From CAWEQO01 sp963811225 (GTDB lineage: Bacteria > Chloroflexota > Anaerolineae > Anaerolineales > Anaerolineaceae): a stretch of DNA of 64,000 nucleotides. The stretch is from contig CAWEQO010000001.1 in NCBI GenBank assembly GCA_963811225.1, positions 885,710-949,709 of the forward strand, read 5' to 3'. The notes below the pieces were generated by a model. It did no database searches, was not told where the DNA came from, and saw nothing but the letters and a program-made list of their open reading frames with translations. Position numbers and translations under genes: made by a program. Shown one piece after another: positions 1 to 9,979 of the stretch. The number at the start of each line of letters is the position of its first letter. Positions within the stretch are counted from its first letter, which is position 1.

Positions 1-224
1 AGGACGAAATGCTGGAGTACCTGGACTTCTGCCGCAAGCAGGTCAACCGGCAGGTGCCCCTGCTCGACCTGGCGTCCGCCTCCGGCTTCGACTGGCTGCC
101 CTTCGACAAGCTCGAGCTGCAGCTCTACAACACCCGCCACCTCCAGCAGCATACCGGCGAGCTGATGGAACGCCTGGGCGCTCGCGCCGGCATCGACGTC
201 GACTGGGTCAGCTTTAAAGAGTAG
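1..224 (+). CDS. DinB-like protein, C-terminal fragment (gene starts upstream)
   Basis: The reading frame is open from the first bases of the window, so the first Met at position 9 is probably internal. The 71 visible residues include a helix reading NTRHLQQHTGELMERLG, which resembles the last helix of DinB/YfiT-type four-helix-bundle proteins, where a His late in the chain contributes to the metal site. DinB-superfamily proteins are often thiol-dependent, metal-binding enzymes of unknown substrate. The family call rests on this short segment and is tentative. The gene runs convergently into the REC-PP2C gene, with a palindrome between them. Confidence 0.5.
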   Translation, partial: DEMLEYLDFCRKQVNRQVPLLDLASASGFDWLPFDKLELQLYNTRHLQQHTGELMERLGARAGIDVDWVSFKE

Positions 225-272
225 AGAATAGAGAACCGCCGAAGCCAACGCTTTAACGGTTCTCTATTCTCT
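223..272. repeat. GA/CT-rich palindrome, family A copy 1 (possible bidirectional terminator)
   Basis: A 16-bp perfect inverted repeat (AGAGAATAGAGAACCG and its complement, 223-238 and 257-272) lies between two convergent genes. Related palindromes occur near 10.5, 13.4, 24.2 and 27.7 kb, and half-copies near 17.9, 36.95 and 46.4 kb. Position between convergent gene ends suggests transcription termination in both directions; that role is inferred. Confidence 0.7.
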
Positions 273-294
273 GCTGTCTATTCTCTTCCGAACG

Positions 295-1494
295 CTATTT
301 TCGTTTAATCACGATCACTGCCACGTCATCCTGAGGCGTGCCGCCAACAAAACGCGTCACCGCATCCAGCAGTGCCTTTTGGATCTCTTGCGCCGTGCCG
401 TGCTGCTTTTCCAGGATCGCATCCAGCACGCCCTCGTCCCCGAAGAAGACCCCTTCCGAGCTTTCGGCCTCTGTCACCCCGTCGGTGTACAGCACCAAAT
501 AATCACCCGGCACGAAGCGCACGATCTTCTGCCGCCAGCGGGCATCCTCCGAGACGCCCAGGGCCATACCGGTCGGCCGCAGCGAGTCGATGTGCGTCTT
601 GCCCTTGCGCACGCTGATCAAATATCCCGGCGGGTGGCCCGCATTGGAGAACACCATCCGCCCGATGTCCGGCTCCAGGATGCCGTAAAAGGCCGTGACG
701 AAGGTGCTGCCGCGCGTATCGCTCAAAATGCGCTCGCTGACCGTGCTCATGGTCATGGCCGGCAGGGTCGGGAAGCGCACCGAGTAGGTGCGGATCAGCG
801 TGCTCGACAGCGCCATGAACAGCGCCGCCCCCATGCCCTTGTCGGTCACATCCGCAATCACTACGCCCCACTTGCGGTTCGTCAGCGGGATGAAATCGTA
901 GAAGTCGCCCGAAGTCTCGCGGGCGGGCAGAAGCTTGACCGCAATCTCCCAACCGGGGAAGACCGGCGCTTCCTCCGGCAGGATATCGGCCTGGATCTTG
1001 CCCGCCATGGTCAGCTCGCGGGTCAGCATGGCCTCGCGCGCCTCGAAAGGCGCCAGCGTCTCGCCGTCGTTCGACTGCGGCGCGCTGTTGAACCGCCGGC
1101 TGCCGTCCGTCCCCGGCCGCGGCGACTGCCGGATCTGGTCCAGCGCCGCCTTGAATTCCTCTTCCGTCACGTCCCGCGACAGATAGTACAGCTGCGGATC
1201 GTCCTCGTCCGGCAGGTTGCCTTCATCTTCCATGTCGCTCATCAGCACGACCCGCACCTCGGGGCAGCGCCGGTGGATCTCTGAGATCATCTCCACCGCC
1301 TGCGCGCAGTTCCGCAAATCCAGCAAGACCAGGTCCGGATGGGATATCTGGCAGGCCTGCACGGCCTCGATGCCGCTGGTCGCCTCACCCACCAGGGTCA
1401 TGCCGCGCATCGACATGACCAGCGCCGCCAGCCCGCGTAGAAAAACGGCCTGTTCCGAGGCCACCACCACTTTCGACGGTTTCTTTTCGTTCAT
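295..1494 (-). CDS. Response regulator with SpoIIE/RsbU-type PP2C phosphatase output
   Basis: The protein has about 399 residues. Residues 1-125 form a receiver domain with the phospho-acceptor region HPDLVLLDLRN (Asp about 59). Residues 190-398 form a PP2C/SpoIIE phosphatase with SGDFYDFIPL, VIADVTDKGMGAALFM, AGHPPGY and TPQDDVAVIV, which carry the metal-binding acidic residues. Such proteins usually dephosphorylate anti-anti-sigma (STAS) factors. The start at 1494 is chosen because GAAGG lies 9 nt upstream; an upstream in-frame Met at 1617 has no clear ribosome site. The receiver is slightly degenerate: the usual N-terminal acidic pair reads Ser-Glu, and Arg replaces the conserved Lys. It is divergent from the phosphorelay genes that follow, and a second PP2C gene lies at 8.7-10 kb. 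Confidence 0.88.
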   Translation of the reverse strand: MNEKKPSKVVVASEQAVFLRGLAALVMSMRGMTLVGEATSGIEAVQACQISHPDLVLLDLRNCAQAVEMISEIHRRCPEVRVVLMSDMEDEGNLPDEDDPQLYYLSRDVTEEEFKAALDQIRQSPRPGTDGSRRFNSAPQSNDGETLAPFEAREAMLTRELTMAGKIQADILPEEAPVFPGWEIAVKLLPARETSGDFYDFIPLTNRKWGVVIADVTDKGMGAALFMALSSTLIRTYSVRFPTLPAMTMSTVSERILSDTRGSTFVTAFYGILEPDIGRMVFSNAGHPPGYLISVRKGKTHIDSLRPTGMALGVSEDARWRQKIVRFVPGDYLVLYTDGVTEAESSEGVFFGDEGVLDAILEKQHGTAQEIQKALLDAVTRFVGGTPQDDVAVIVIKRK

Positions 1495-1636
1495 CGAGTT
1501 CATCCTTCGATAGTATACCAGTAAGTGCAAACACTGCAACTGCTCTGGCGGATAAAATTTGAGCTGTCGCAGATCATCAGGGAAGTTTATCCGGCTGCCT
1601 TCCGGTTCCTTTTTCACGTAGATTTACGCTTGTATT

Positions 1637-1665
1637 TTGACTGAAATACTCTTAGAATCTAATCA
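1637..1665 (+). promoter_or_regulatory. Possible sigma70-type promoter for the phosphorelay operon
   Basis: TTGACT (1637-1642) and TAATCA (1660-1665) are separated by 17 bp in the divergent gap. The -10 is a poor match, so this is a weak prediction. The gap 1495-1837 otherwise shows a G-run near 1715 and small GC-rich hairpins at 1730-1780, with no recognised RNA family. Confidence 0.25.
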
Positions 1666-1837
1666 AGCTCCTTTTGCCTTAATCGCACGATGAAAAGAAA
1701 GCTACTGCTGTCTGGGGGGGTAGGAAGGGCGCCTTCCACAGTTGAAAAGGGCCGGTTTCGCCGCACGCTGCGGGCCGGCCGTTGGGTGTTTCTACGCAAT
1801 CGCAAGACCTGGTTTTCATCTTAGAAGGAGATGCTTC

Positions 1838-2062
1838 ATGGTAACCGCTGCGGTTCCTGTGCGGGCGCTTTCACCGTTTGCCGTTTTCAAGAAAAGAAAC
1901 CTCAGCCTGCCGGCCCTGCCGCGTTTCGCCGGCGACGACCGGCTCGAGTTGTGCGAGCTGCGCTCAACGGAGTCGCTGCAGCGCCCCATGGAGGCGCGTC
2001 CCAGCTGGATGATTTACACCAAGGAGTCCTTGAATGGTAGATCGAACCGCACTACCGGTTAG
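1838..2062 (+). CDS. Small hypothetical protein overlapping the kinase start
   Basis: This 74-codon frame has a strong ribosome site (GAAGGAG, 7 nt before ATG 1838) and overlaps the start of the hybrid kinase by 29 bases, an arrangement typical of translational coupling. The sequence is basic near the N-terminus (FKKRNLSLPALPRF), has no obvious membrane segment, and matches no family I recognise. It may be a real small protein or a leader peptide whose translation opens the kinase ribosome site (AAGGAG at 2021). The evidence is only the ribosome site and spacing. Confidence 0.4.
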   Translation: MVTAAVPVRALSPFAVFKKRNLSLPALPRFAGDDRLELCELRSTESLQRPMEARPSWMIYTKESLNGRSNRTTG

Positions 2063-5000
2063 CAACTATCAAGACCTCAAAGCCGCCGCCGCCAAGGCCC
2101 GCGCCGGTTACCGGCATGAAGAAGCCATCGACCTCTACACCCAGGCCCTGACCTGCCCGGGTGTGCCGCCCCTGGACTGCTGCGACCTGCTCTACCAAAG
2201 GGCAGCCGGCCTGCGTATGATCGGAAAGCTGGCTGAAGCGGAAGCCGACCTGGAAGAAGTGATCCGCATTGCGGCAGGGCAGGCCGACGTCCGCCGCCAG
2301 GTGACCGCAGCCCTGCCGCTGGTTGATGTTCAGGGCTACCTGGGTAAACACCAGGCAGCCGAAAAGAACGCCGATAAAGCCATGGCGTTGGCGCTTGCCT
2401 CCGGCGACCCGATCCTGGAAGCCACAGCTCGCAGCGCCAAATCGAACAACCTCAACACCGCCAATCGTTATGCAGAAGCGCTCGAGCAAAGCAAGCTGGC
2501 TTTGGCCTTGTTTACGCGGTTTGGCGACTTGCAAGGCGAACAGCAGGCCCTGCGCTCGATCGGCAACAACTTGAATGCCATGGAGCTTTCGGATGAGGCG
2601 CTGGGTTTTCTGGAACGGTCGCTCGTGCTTGCCCGGTCACTTAGAGACCGGCCGGAAGAGGCGATCCTTTTGAATGGCATCGGCCTATGCACCCTTGATA
2701 TTGCGCTTACTCGCCAGTACCAGGAAGAAGCCCTGGCAATTTTCGAGGAGACCGACGACCGACGCCGCCAGTACATCATGCATAACAACCTGGGCATTTT
2801 GAACTATAACCTGGGGTTGTACCGCCAGGCTGCCCGGCATGCCGCCCGCGCCGTCCAGGCTGCCCGCTCGATGGGCGCCCAGAATGACCTTACCAACAAC
2901 CTCGATAACTTCTCCCGGTCGCAGCTCGAGCTTGGTTTTATCGAAGAAGCACACCAGGCGATGAAAGAAGGCTTGCGCCTGGCCGTCCAGGTGAGCGACC
3001 GCATGCTGCAGTCGATCTACCATCTTTATGCCGGGATCTTTTCGCTGCGGGGCGGCAGGCCGCGCGAGGCGCGGGTGGAACTCCAGCAGGCTGCGGCGCT
3101 GGCAGAGTCGGTAAACTTGCCGGTCGAATGGGCCACCGCCCTGGCCTGGCAGGGCGCTGCCGCTCTTGCGCTCGGTGATTTGGCCGAGGCCGAGCGGCTT
3201 ACGGCCCAGGCCGAAAGCCTGGTGATGAAGGCGGAGGAGTTTGTATTCGGCAACTTCCCGGTTCAGGATATCCTCTGGCTGCGCTACCAGGTGCTTTCCG
3301 CCCGGAACGCTCGGGATGCTGTCCACGAGCCGGTCTCGGATCGGGCCTGGCAGGTGCTGCAAGACGCCCGGCGAGTCATGCTGCAGTACGTGGTCTCGGT
3401 CAGCGACGAAGGTATGCGCCGCAATTATTTGAACAAACCGCCAGTCAATCGTTCCATTCAACTCGAATGGGCGCGCCAATCGATCCTGCGCGGGCTGCCG
3501 GTCGAGGAGCCGCCTGCGCCCGAGCGCGCGCTGGTGGGCCAGGAATTGTTCCGGCGCATGCTGGACGTAAGCCTGCGCCTGAACGAGAACCGCGACCTGA
3601 GCGCCCTGCTCGACTTCATCCTGGACGAGGTCATGGATCTGTGTGGGGCTGAGCGGGCCGTCCTGGCGCTGAGAAATGAAGAAGGCCGCATCGAGTTTAT
3701 CGCCCGCAGCGCGCCAGGCGAACAGCCGGAAGAGGTGCAGGCCCAGGCCCAGCGCCTGCTGGAAGAGATGCAGTCCGCCCGCCGCCCGGTCCTCGAGCTG
3801 GACGAGGGCTCAGAAGCCCTCAGCCTGCGCTCGCGCATGGCCGTGCCGCTGGTGGCGCGCTCGCGCCTGACCGGCCTGATCTACGCCGACAACCGCCTGC
3901 TGTTCGGGCGCTTCACCCAGGCCGACCTCGACCTGCTGGCCGTGTTCGCCAACCAGACCGCCATCGCCGTCGAGAACGCGCGCTGGTCGCAGACCCTCGA
4001 GCAGCGCGTCGAGCGCCGTACCGCCGACCTGGCACAGCGCAACACCGAACTGGCGGTCATCAACCAGATCAGCACTGCAATGGCCTCCGAGCTGGAGCTG
4101 GACGCTCTGATCCAACTGGTGGGCGAGCAGGTGCGGGCGGCCTTCCAGGCCGGTATCGTCTATGTGGCCCTGCTTAACAAAGAAACCAACCGCATCGAGT
4201 TCCCCTACTCCTACGGCGAGAATTACCCCGCGATCCCCTTCGGCGAAGGCCTCACCTCGCGTATCCTCCAGACCGGGGAGCCGCTCCTGTTGAACCAGGA
4301 CCTGAGCGCCCGCCGCGCGGAAATGGGCGTTCAACTGGTGGGCAAGGAGTCGCAGTCGTACCTGGGCGTGCCGGTGCTGGCGGGCAAACAGGCCATCGGC
4401 GTGATCAGCGTGCAGGACGTCAATCAGCCCGGCCGCTTCGGTCAGGATGACCTGCGCCTGCTCTCCACCATCGCCGCCAACGTCGGCAGCGCCATCCAGA
4501 ACGCTCGCCTGTACCAGGAAACCCAGCGCCGCGCCAACGAAATGGCCGTGCTGGCCGAGATCGGCAGCGACATCGCCGCCACCCACAACCTGGATGAAGT
4601 CCTCGAGCGCATCGCCGCGCACGTGATGAAGCTGCAGCGGGTGGGCGACATCGCCATCTTCCTGCTCGAACCGGGCGGCGAGACCTTGCGCGCCCGGGTC
4701 GCGCTGGGTAATTACGTCGAAGAGATCAAGGCCCACACGTCCCGGATGGGCGAAGGCCTGACCGGCAGCATCGTCCAGAGCGGCCAGGCTGAATTCGTCA
4801 ACTACCCGTACAGCGACCCGCGCGCCATCCACATCCCGGGCACGCCGCCCGTCGAGGAAGAAGACGAGGGCATCATGATCGCCCCACTCATCTCGCACGG
4901 GCAGGTGACCGGCTCGATCAACGTCTGGCGCTTGCATTCCAAGGGCCTGTTCACCCAACCGGACATCGAGTTCCTGACCAGCGCCGCCCGCCAGACCGCC

Positions 5001-7224
5001 ATCGCCATCGAGAGCGCCCGCCTGCACCTGGAGACCCAGCGCCGCGCCGACCAGATGGCCACCATCGCCGAGGTGGGCCGTGAGGTGCTGGCCACGCTCG
5101 AGCTGAGTGAGGTGCTGGAGCGCATCGCCGGGCGCGTCCACCAGTTGTTCCACGCCGAGGATACCGTCTTGCGCCTGGCCGCCGCGGATGGGCAAACTTT
5201 CCACACCATCGTCGCGCTGGGGCAGTACCGTGAGCAGTTCCAGGCCGACACCTTGACCACCGGCCAGGGCATTTCGGGCTACATCGCCCAAAGCCAGGTG
5301 GCAGAGATCATCGAAGACCCCTCCAAGGACCCTCGCTCGGTCCACGTGCCCGGCACGCCCGAGGAGGAAGAAGGCCGCGATACCCTGATGGTAGCGCCCA
5401 TCATCGCCCGCGGCAAAACCACCGGGCTGCTGTCGGTGTTCCGCGCACGCTCCGAAGGCTCGTTTACCCCGGTCGACCTCGACTTCCTGGTCGGCCTGGC
5501 GCGCCAGGCCTCGATCGCCATCGAGAATGCCCGCCTGTTCGAAGAGATGAACCAGGCCCGCCAGTCTGCCGACGCCGCCAACGAGGCCAAGAGTGCCTTC
5601 CTGGCCATGATGTCGCACGAGATCCGCACCCCCATGAACGCCATCATCGGCATGAGCGGCCTGCTGCTCGACACCGACCTGCAAGCCGACCAGCGCGACT
5701 TCGCCGAGACGATCCGCACCAGCAGCGATGCCCTGCTGACCATCATCAATGACATCCTCGACTTCTCCAAGATTGAGGCCGGCAAGATGGAGCTGGAAGA
5801 GCAGCCCTTCGACCTGCGCGAGTGCGTGGAGGCCTCGCTCGACCTGGTCAAGGTGAGCGCCGCCACGAAGGGCCTGGAGCTGATCTACCAGATGGACCCG
5901 AGTGTGCCGCCCACCCTGATCGGCGACGTGACCCGCCTGCGCCAGGTGCTGGTCAACCTGCTCAGCAACGCGGTCAAGTTCACCGAGCACGGTGAGGTGG
6001 TCGTTTCGGTAAGCAGTGAATCGCGCGGTAGAGATTTGCTTACTCCGAAAAACCTGGTCTCCGGTGCATCCGAAGACACTGCCCACCCATCACGGTTGAC
6101 CGTTCACTTCTCTGTAAAAGACACCGGCATCGGCATCCCACCCGACCGGCTCGACCGCCTGTTCCAGGCGTTCAGTCAGGTGGACGCTTCCACCACCCGC
6201 AAGTACGGCGGAACCGGCCTGGGGCTGGCGGTCAGCAAGCGCCTGGCCGAGATGATGGGCGGGACCATGTGGGTGGAGAGCAGCGGCAAGCCGGGCGAAG
6301 GCGCTACCTTCTCCTTCAACATCCTGGCTGCGCCTGCCCCCGAGATCAAGCTGCGCCGGCACTTGCGCGGCGAGCAGCCGCAGCTGCGCGGCAAGCGCGT
6401 GCTGCTGGTGGACGACAATGCCACCAACCTGCGCATCCAGACACTGCAGGTCAAGTCTTGGGGCATGACGCCCCGCAGCACCACCTCATCCCTGGAGGCC
6501 CTCCGCTGGATTCGCGCGCGGCGACCCGTTCGATGTGGGCATCCTCGATTTCCAGATGTCGGAAATGGACGGCATCAGCCTGGCGAAAGAGATCCACAGT
6601 CTGAGCGCAGGCCGCGCCCTGCCGCTGGTGCTCTCCTCTTCCCTGGGTGAGGGGGAAGACTCGGCTCGCGGCATCTTCTTTGCCGCCTACCTGGCCAAGC
6701 CCATCCGCCCATCGGCCTTGTTCGACACGCTGATGAACGTCTTCCAGATCGAGCATCTCGAAGAGGCCGAGCCAACCGAGAAAGAGAAGCCCCTCATCGA
6801 CGCCGGGATGGCCGCCCGCCGTCCGCTGCGCATTCTGCTGGCCGAGGATAACGCCGTCAACCAGAAGCTGGCCTTGCGGCTCTTGCAGCGCATGGGCTAT
6901 CGCGCCGACCTGGCCGCCAACGGTCTGGAAGCCATCCAGGCCCTGGAACGCCAGCAGTACGACGTGGTCTTGATGGACGTGCAGATGCCCGAGCTGGACG
7001 GTCTGGAAGCCTCGCGCCGCATCTGCGCAAAGTGGCCGAGAGGAGAAAGACCGCACATCATCGCCATGACCGCCAACGCCATGCAGGGCGACCGCGAGAA
7101 GTGCCTGGAAGCCGGCATGGACGACTACGTCAGCAAACCGATCCGGGTCGAGGAGCTGGCCAACAGCTTGCGCCAGGCGCCGGAACTGAGCGCCAGAGAC
7201 CCTAAGGATCTTCAAAATCCTTAG
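2034..7224 (+). CDS. Hybrid sensor histidine kinase: TPR - 4 GAF - HisKA - HATPase - REC - REC (interrupted by a +1 indel near 6519)
   Basis: About 1,729 residues once a single extra base in the run GCGCGCGGCG (6513-6521) is discounted. Residues 1-410 are TPR-like helical repeats. Four GAF domains follow at about 515-660, 680-830, 840-1000 and 1010-1170. HisKA has the phospho-acceptor His about 1195 (MMSHEIRTPMNAIIG), and the HATPase_c N, G1 and G2 boxes lie at about 1300-1440. Receiver 1 begins with VLLVDDNATN (about 1460); its phospho-acceptor segment GILDFQMSEMDG lies after the indel. Receiver 2 has LAEDNAVNQK and VVLMDVQMPELDG. There are no transmembrane segments, so it is probably a cytoplasmic sensor of small ligands or redox state through the GAF domains. 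The two receivers, the separate HPt gene downstream and the REC-cyclase after it form a phosphorelay. Start ATG 2034 has AAGGAG 7 nt upstream. Without correction the frame stops at 6650 and loses both receivers. The next separate frame begins at 6535. Confidence 0.88.
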
Positions 7225-7226
7225 GG
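7200..7226 (+). terminator. Hairpin spanning the kinase stop codon
   Basis: A 10-bp perfect stem (CCCTAAGGAT / ATCCTTAGGG) with a 7-nt loop overlaps the kinase stop codon. There is no T-tract, so it may attenuate or stabilise rather than end the transcript; the HPt gene follows 105 bp later. Confidence 0.35.
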
Positions 7227-7331
7227 ACCTGCCGCAGCCTGGGTGGAATGCAAGCCTAATCCCTCCTTCCCATGCTCCGAATGGGAGGGCCCAACAAGGA
7301 CCGTGCGCACCGCCTCAAGGAGGACAAACGG

Positions 7332-7679
7332 ATGAGCGTAGACACCGCAATCGATCATAAAACCTTCAAAGAACTGATAGACACCGTCGGCAGCGATTTC
7401 ATCGGCGAGCTGGTGTCCGCCTATTTGGAAGAGACCCCCACTTTGCTGGAGCAGCTGCGCGCGGCCTGGGACCGCCGCGACGCGGAAACCTTCCGGCGCG
7501 CAGCCCATTCCATCAAGTCCAGCAGCGCCAGCCTGGGAGCCTTGCACCTGTCGGCGCAGGCCCGCGCGCTGGAGGTGCAAGGCATGCAGGCCCAGCTGGA
7601 CGGGGCCGGGGATGCGCTGGACGTTCTGGAAGCCGAATACGCCCGGGCCGCGCAAGCTTTCCAGGAGCGATTGGCATGA
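7332..7679 (+). CDS. HPt (histidine phosphotransfer) protein
   Basis: The protein has 115 residues and one HPt four-helix domain. The motif RRAAHSIKSSSASLGA carries the phosphorylatable His at about 59. HPt proteins shuttle phosphate between receivers, here most likely from the hybrid kinase upstream to the REC-cyclase downstream. ATG 7332 is chosen because AAGGAGG lies 8 nt upstream; the longer frame from 7272 lacks a ribosome site. Its stop overlaps the next start as ATGA (7676-7679), so the two genes are translationally coupled. Confidence 0.9.
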   Translation: MSVDTAIDHKTFKELIDTVGSDFIGELVSAYLEETPTLLEQLRAAWDRRDAETFRRAAHSIKSSSASLGALHLSAQARALEVQGMQAQLDGAGDALDVLEAEYARAAQAFQERLA

Positions 7680-8737
7680 TCCGTGGCGGAACACAAATGA
7701 CCGGCCATTTGCTGGTCGTCGACGACAATAAGGTTAACCGGCTGCTGTTGGGGCGCGGCCTGGAGCAGCAGGGCCATACGGTCGATTTCGCCGAGAACGG
7801 CCGCCAGGCGCTGGAGCTGCTGCGCGTCAAATCCTTCGACCTGGTGCTGCTCGACATCCAGATGCCCGAGATCGACGGCATCGCCGTGCTGGAGAAGATC
7901 ACCCACGATTCGCGCCTGCGCGACATTCCGGTCATCATGACCACCGCCATGGAAGAGCTGTCCAGCGTGGTCACCTGCATCGAAATGGGCGCCGAGGACT
8001 ACCTGACCAAGCCGGTCAACGCCACCCTGCTGCGCGCCCGCATCGGGGCCAGCCTGGAGAAGAAGCGCCTGCGCGACCAGCAGAACGAGCTGATCCGTAA
8101 GTTTGCCACGGCCGAGGTGGCCGAAGATCTCGAGTCCTCCGGTTTCGCCCTGGGCGGCAAGTTCGTCGAAGCCACCGCCATGTTCTCCGACATCCGCGGC
8201 TTCACCACTATCGCCGAGGCCCAATCGCCGGAGGAGACCATCGAGCTGCTTAACACCTACTACACGCTCATGTTCGAGGCCATCAGCGATCACGGCGGGG
8301 TGGTCAACCAGATGGTCGGCGATGGACTGATGGCCATTTTCGGCGCGCCCATCCCCATTGAAAATCGCTGCGAGCGCTCGGTCGGGGCCGCTCTGGAGAT
8401 GATCGAGATGATCGAGCTGCTCAACGCCGACCGGACCGCGGCCGGCAAGCAGCCCATCCGCATCGGCATTGGCATCGCCTCCGGTCAGGTTATCGCCGGG
8501 TACACCGGCACCCTGCGCCGCGCCACCTACACCTGCGTCGGCGACACGGTCAACCTGGCCGCCCGCCTGGAATCGCACACCAAGCTGGTTGGTGAGCCGA
8601 TCCTGATCGACCAGACCACTCGCGACGGCCTGAGCGACAAGATCCGGGTGGTCCCCCAGGGCGCGTGCCAGCTCAAGGGCAAGACCAAAGAGGTGCAGGT
8701 GTATTCCGTTCCGGTCGAAAAGGAGGTTCAATCGTGA
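7676..8737 (+). CDS. Response regulator with class III adenylate/guanylate cyclase domain
   Basis: The protein has 353 residues. The N-terminal receiver (about 10-130) has LLVVDDNKVN, Asp about 60 (LVLLDIQMPEIDG) and a Lys in DYLTKPVN. The C-terminal class III nucleotidyl cyclase (about 155-345) has AMFSDIRGFT and QMVGDGLMAIFGAP, with the two metal-binding Asp residues, and TYTCVGDTVNLAARLE. Receiver-cyclase proteins make cAMP or cGMP in response to phosphorylation. The Lys that usually contacts the purine in the pattern D-K-F-x-G-D is Gln here (NQMVGD), and the partner position is Thr, so substrate preference and activity are uncertain. The start overlaps the HPt stop, and the stop overlaps the next gene as GTGA. 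The downstream product has a cNMP-binding-like domain, a plausible receiver of the cyclase product. Confidence 0.9.
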   Translation: MIRGGTQMTGHLLVVDDNKVNRLLLGRGLEQQGHTVDFAENGRQALELLRVKSFDLVLLDIQMPEIDGIAVLEKITHDSRLRDIPVIMTTAMEELSSVVTCIEMGAEDYLTKPVNATLLRARIGASLEKKRLRDQQNELIRKFATAEVAEDLESSGFALGGKFVEATAMFSDIRGFTTIAEAQSPEETIELLNTYYTLMFEAISDHGGVVNQMVGDGLMAIFGAPIPIENRCERSVGAALEMIEMIELLNADRTAAGKQPIRIGIGIASGQVIAGYTGTLRRATYTCVGDTVNLAARLESHTKLVGEPILIDQTTRDGLSDKIRVVPQGACQLKGKTKEVQVYSVPVEKEVQS

Positions 8738-9978
8738 TCCAAGAGATGCTGCGCCGCTTGGCGTTGTTTTCCTCGCTGCCCGATGAAGAGATCGAGTTCC
8801 TCACGAACTCGCTGCCGATGGTGGAGCTGGAGCCCGGTATGTTCATCTTCGAGGAGGGTGTGGCCGACGATTACTTCCTGATCCTGCTGGAAGGCGAAGT
8901 GGAGATTATCAAGGCCATGGGCACCAGCGACGAGCGCCTGCTGGGTGTGCGCGGCGGCGGAACCATCCTGGGCGAGATGGCCCTGTTCAGCGCGGAAAAG
9001 TTCCACACCGCCAGCATCCGCACTCGCACCAGGATCCAAATGCTGAAGATGGGCTACGCCGAGTTCGACGCGCTGCTCACCCGCCGCCCGCACCTGGCTT
9101 ACAACATGGCCCAGGTCATCAGCCGCCGTCTGGAAGAATCGGAAAACAGCACCATCGCCGACCTGCGTGAGAAGAACCGCCTGCTGACCCAGGCCTACGA
9201 GGAGCTGAAGGCTGCCCAGGCTGCCATGATCGAGAAGGAGCGCCTGGAGCGCGAGCTGGAGATTGCCCGCCAGATCCAGAGCAGCATCCTGCCGCAAGAG
9301 CTTCCCCAGCCGCCCGGCTTTGAATGCGGGGCCTGCATGCTCCCGGCCCACGCCGTGGGCGGCGATTTCTACGATTTCATCCCGCTCAGCGGGGGGCGCC
9401 TGGGCGTGGTGGTCGGCGATGTGACCGATAAGGGTGTGCCCGCCTCGCTGTTCATGGCCCTGACCTACAGCCTGCTGCGCGCCGAAGCCCAGCGGTCTCG
9501 CCCACCCGGCGAGACCCTGCGCGAGGTCAATCGCCACCTGCTGGACATCAACTCCAGCGGCATGTTCGTGACCCTGCTGTACGGCATCCTCGAGCCCAAG
9601 CAGCGCCGCTTCACCTACGCCCGGGCCGGGCACCCCTACCCGCTGATTCTGAATGCAGATTACCAGCGCGTGCAGGTGCCGCAGGGCATTGGCCAGCCGC
9701 TGGGGTTGTTCGAGGACCTCCGCCTGGACGAGCACAGCCTGATCCTACCGCCGCAAGCCCTGTTGCTGATCTCCAGCGACGGCTTGACCGAGGCCATGAA
9801 CCCGGCCGGGGAGGAGATCACCCAGGAGGAAGTGGTCGCCATGCTGGCTTCCCTGCGTGACGAGTGCACTGGCCGACTGTGCATGCGCTTGTGGGATCAG
9901 GTGAAGCTCTTCACCGAGGGCGGCCCCCAGCAGGATGACTTCACGGTGCTGGCGCTGAAAGTCAAAGCGGAGGAGTGA
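8734..9978 (+). CDS. cNMP-binding-like domain fused to SpoIIE-type PP2C phosphatase
   Basis: The protein has about 414 residues. Residues 1-125 form a Crp/cNMP-type beta-barrel (LILLEGEVEIIKAMG, GTILGEMALFSAEKFHTASIRT). A helical, probably coiled-coil linker spans about 130-185, and a PP2C/SpoIIE domain about 190-412 (GGDFYDFIPL, VVGDVTDKGVPASLFM, AGHPYPL, GPQQDDFTVLAL). The GTG start at 8734 is supported by AGGAGG 7 nt upstream and GTGA overlap with the cyclase stop. It is the likely output of the phosphorelay: cyclase product or phosphotransfer would tune phosphatase activity on a STAS-type partner. In the phosphate-binding cassette the usual Pro-Arg-Ala-Ala stretch is replaced by EKFHTAS and the Arg that holds the cyclic phosphate is missing, so nucleotide binding is not assured. 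Confidence 0.88.
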   Translation: MIQEMLRRLALFSSLPDEEIEFLTNSLPMVELEPGMFIFEEGVADDYFLILLEGEVEIIKAMGTSDERLLGVRGGGTILGEMALFSAEKFHTASIRTRTRIQMLKMGYAEFDALLTRRPHLAYNMAQVISRRLEESENSTIADLREKNRLLTQAYEELKAAQAAMIEKERLERELEIARQIQSSILPQELPQPPGFECGACMLPAHAVGGDFYDFIPLSGGRLGVVVGDVTDKGVPASLFMALTYSLLRAEAQRSRPPGETLREVNRHLLDINSSGMFVTLLYGILEPKQRRFTYARAGHPYPLILNADYQRVQVPQGIGQPLGLFEDLRLDEHSLILPPQALLLISSDGLTEAMNPAGEEITQEEVVAMLASLRDECTGRLCMRLWDQVKLFTEGGPQQDDFTVLALKVKAEE

Positions 9979-9979
9979 A

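Noticed and set aside
1690..1830. Possible cyclic-di-GMP or other riboswitch before the kinase operon
   Set aside because: Small hairpins are present, but the conserved cores of the known classes are absent.
3810..6086. 758-codon open frame on the minus strand
   Set aside because: It lies fully opposite the conserved GAF/HisKA coding of the hybrid kinase; it arises from GC-rich third-base bias.
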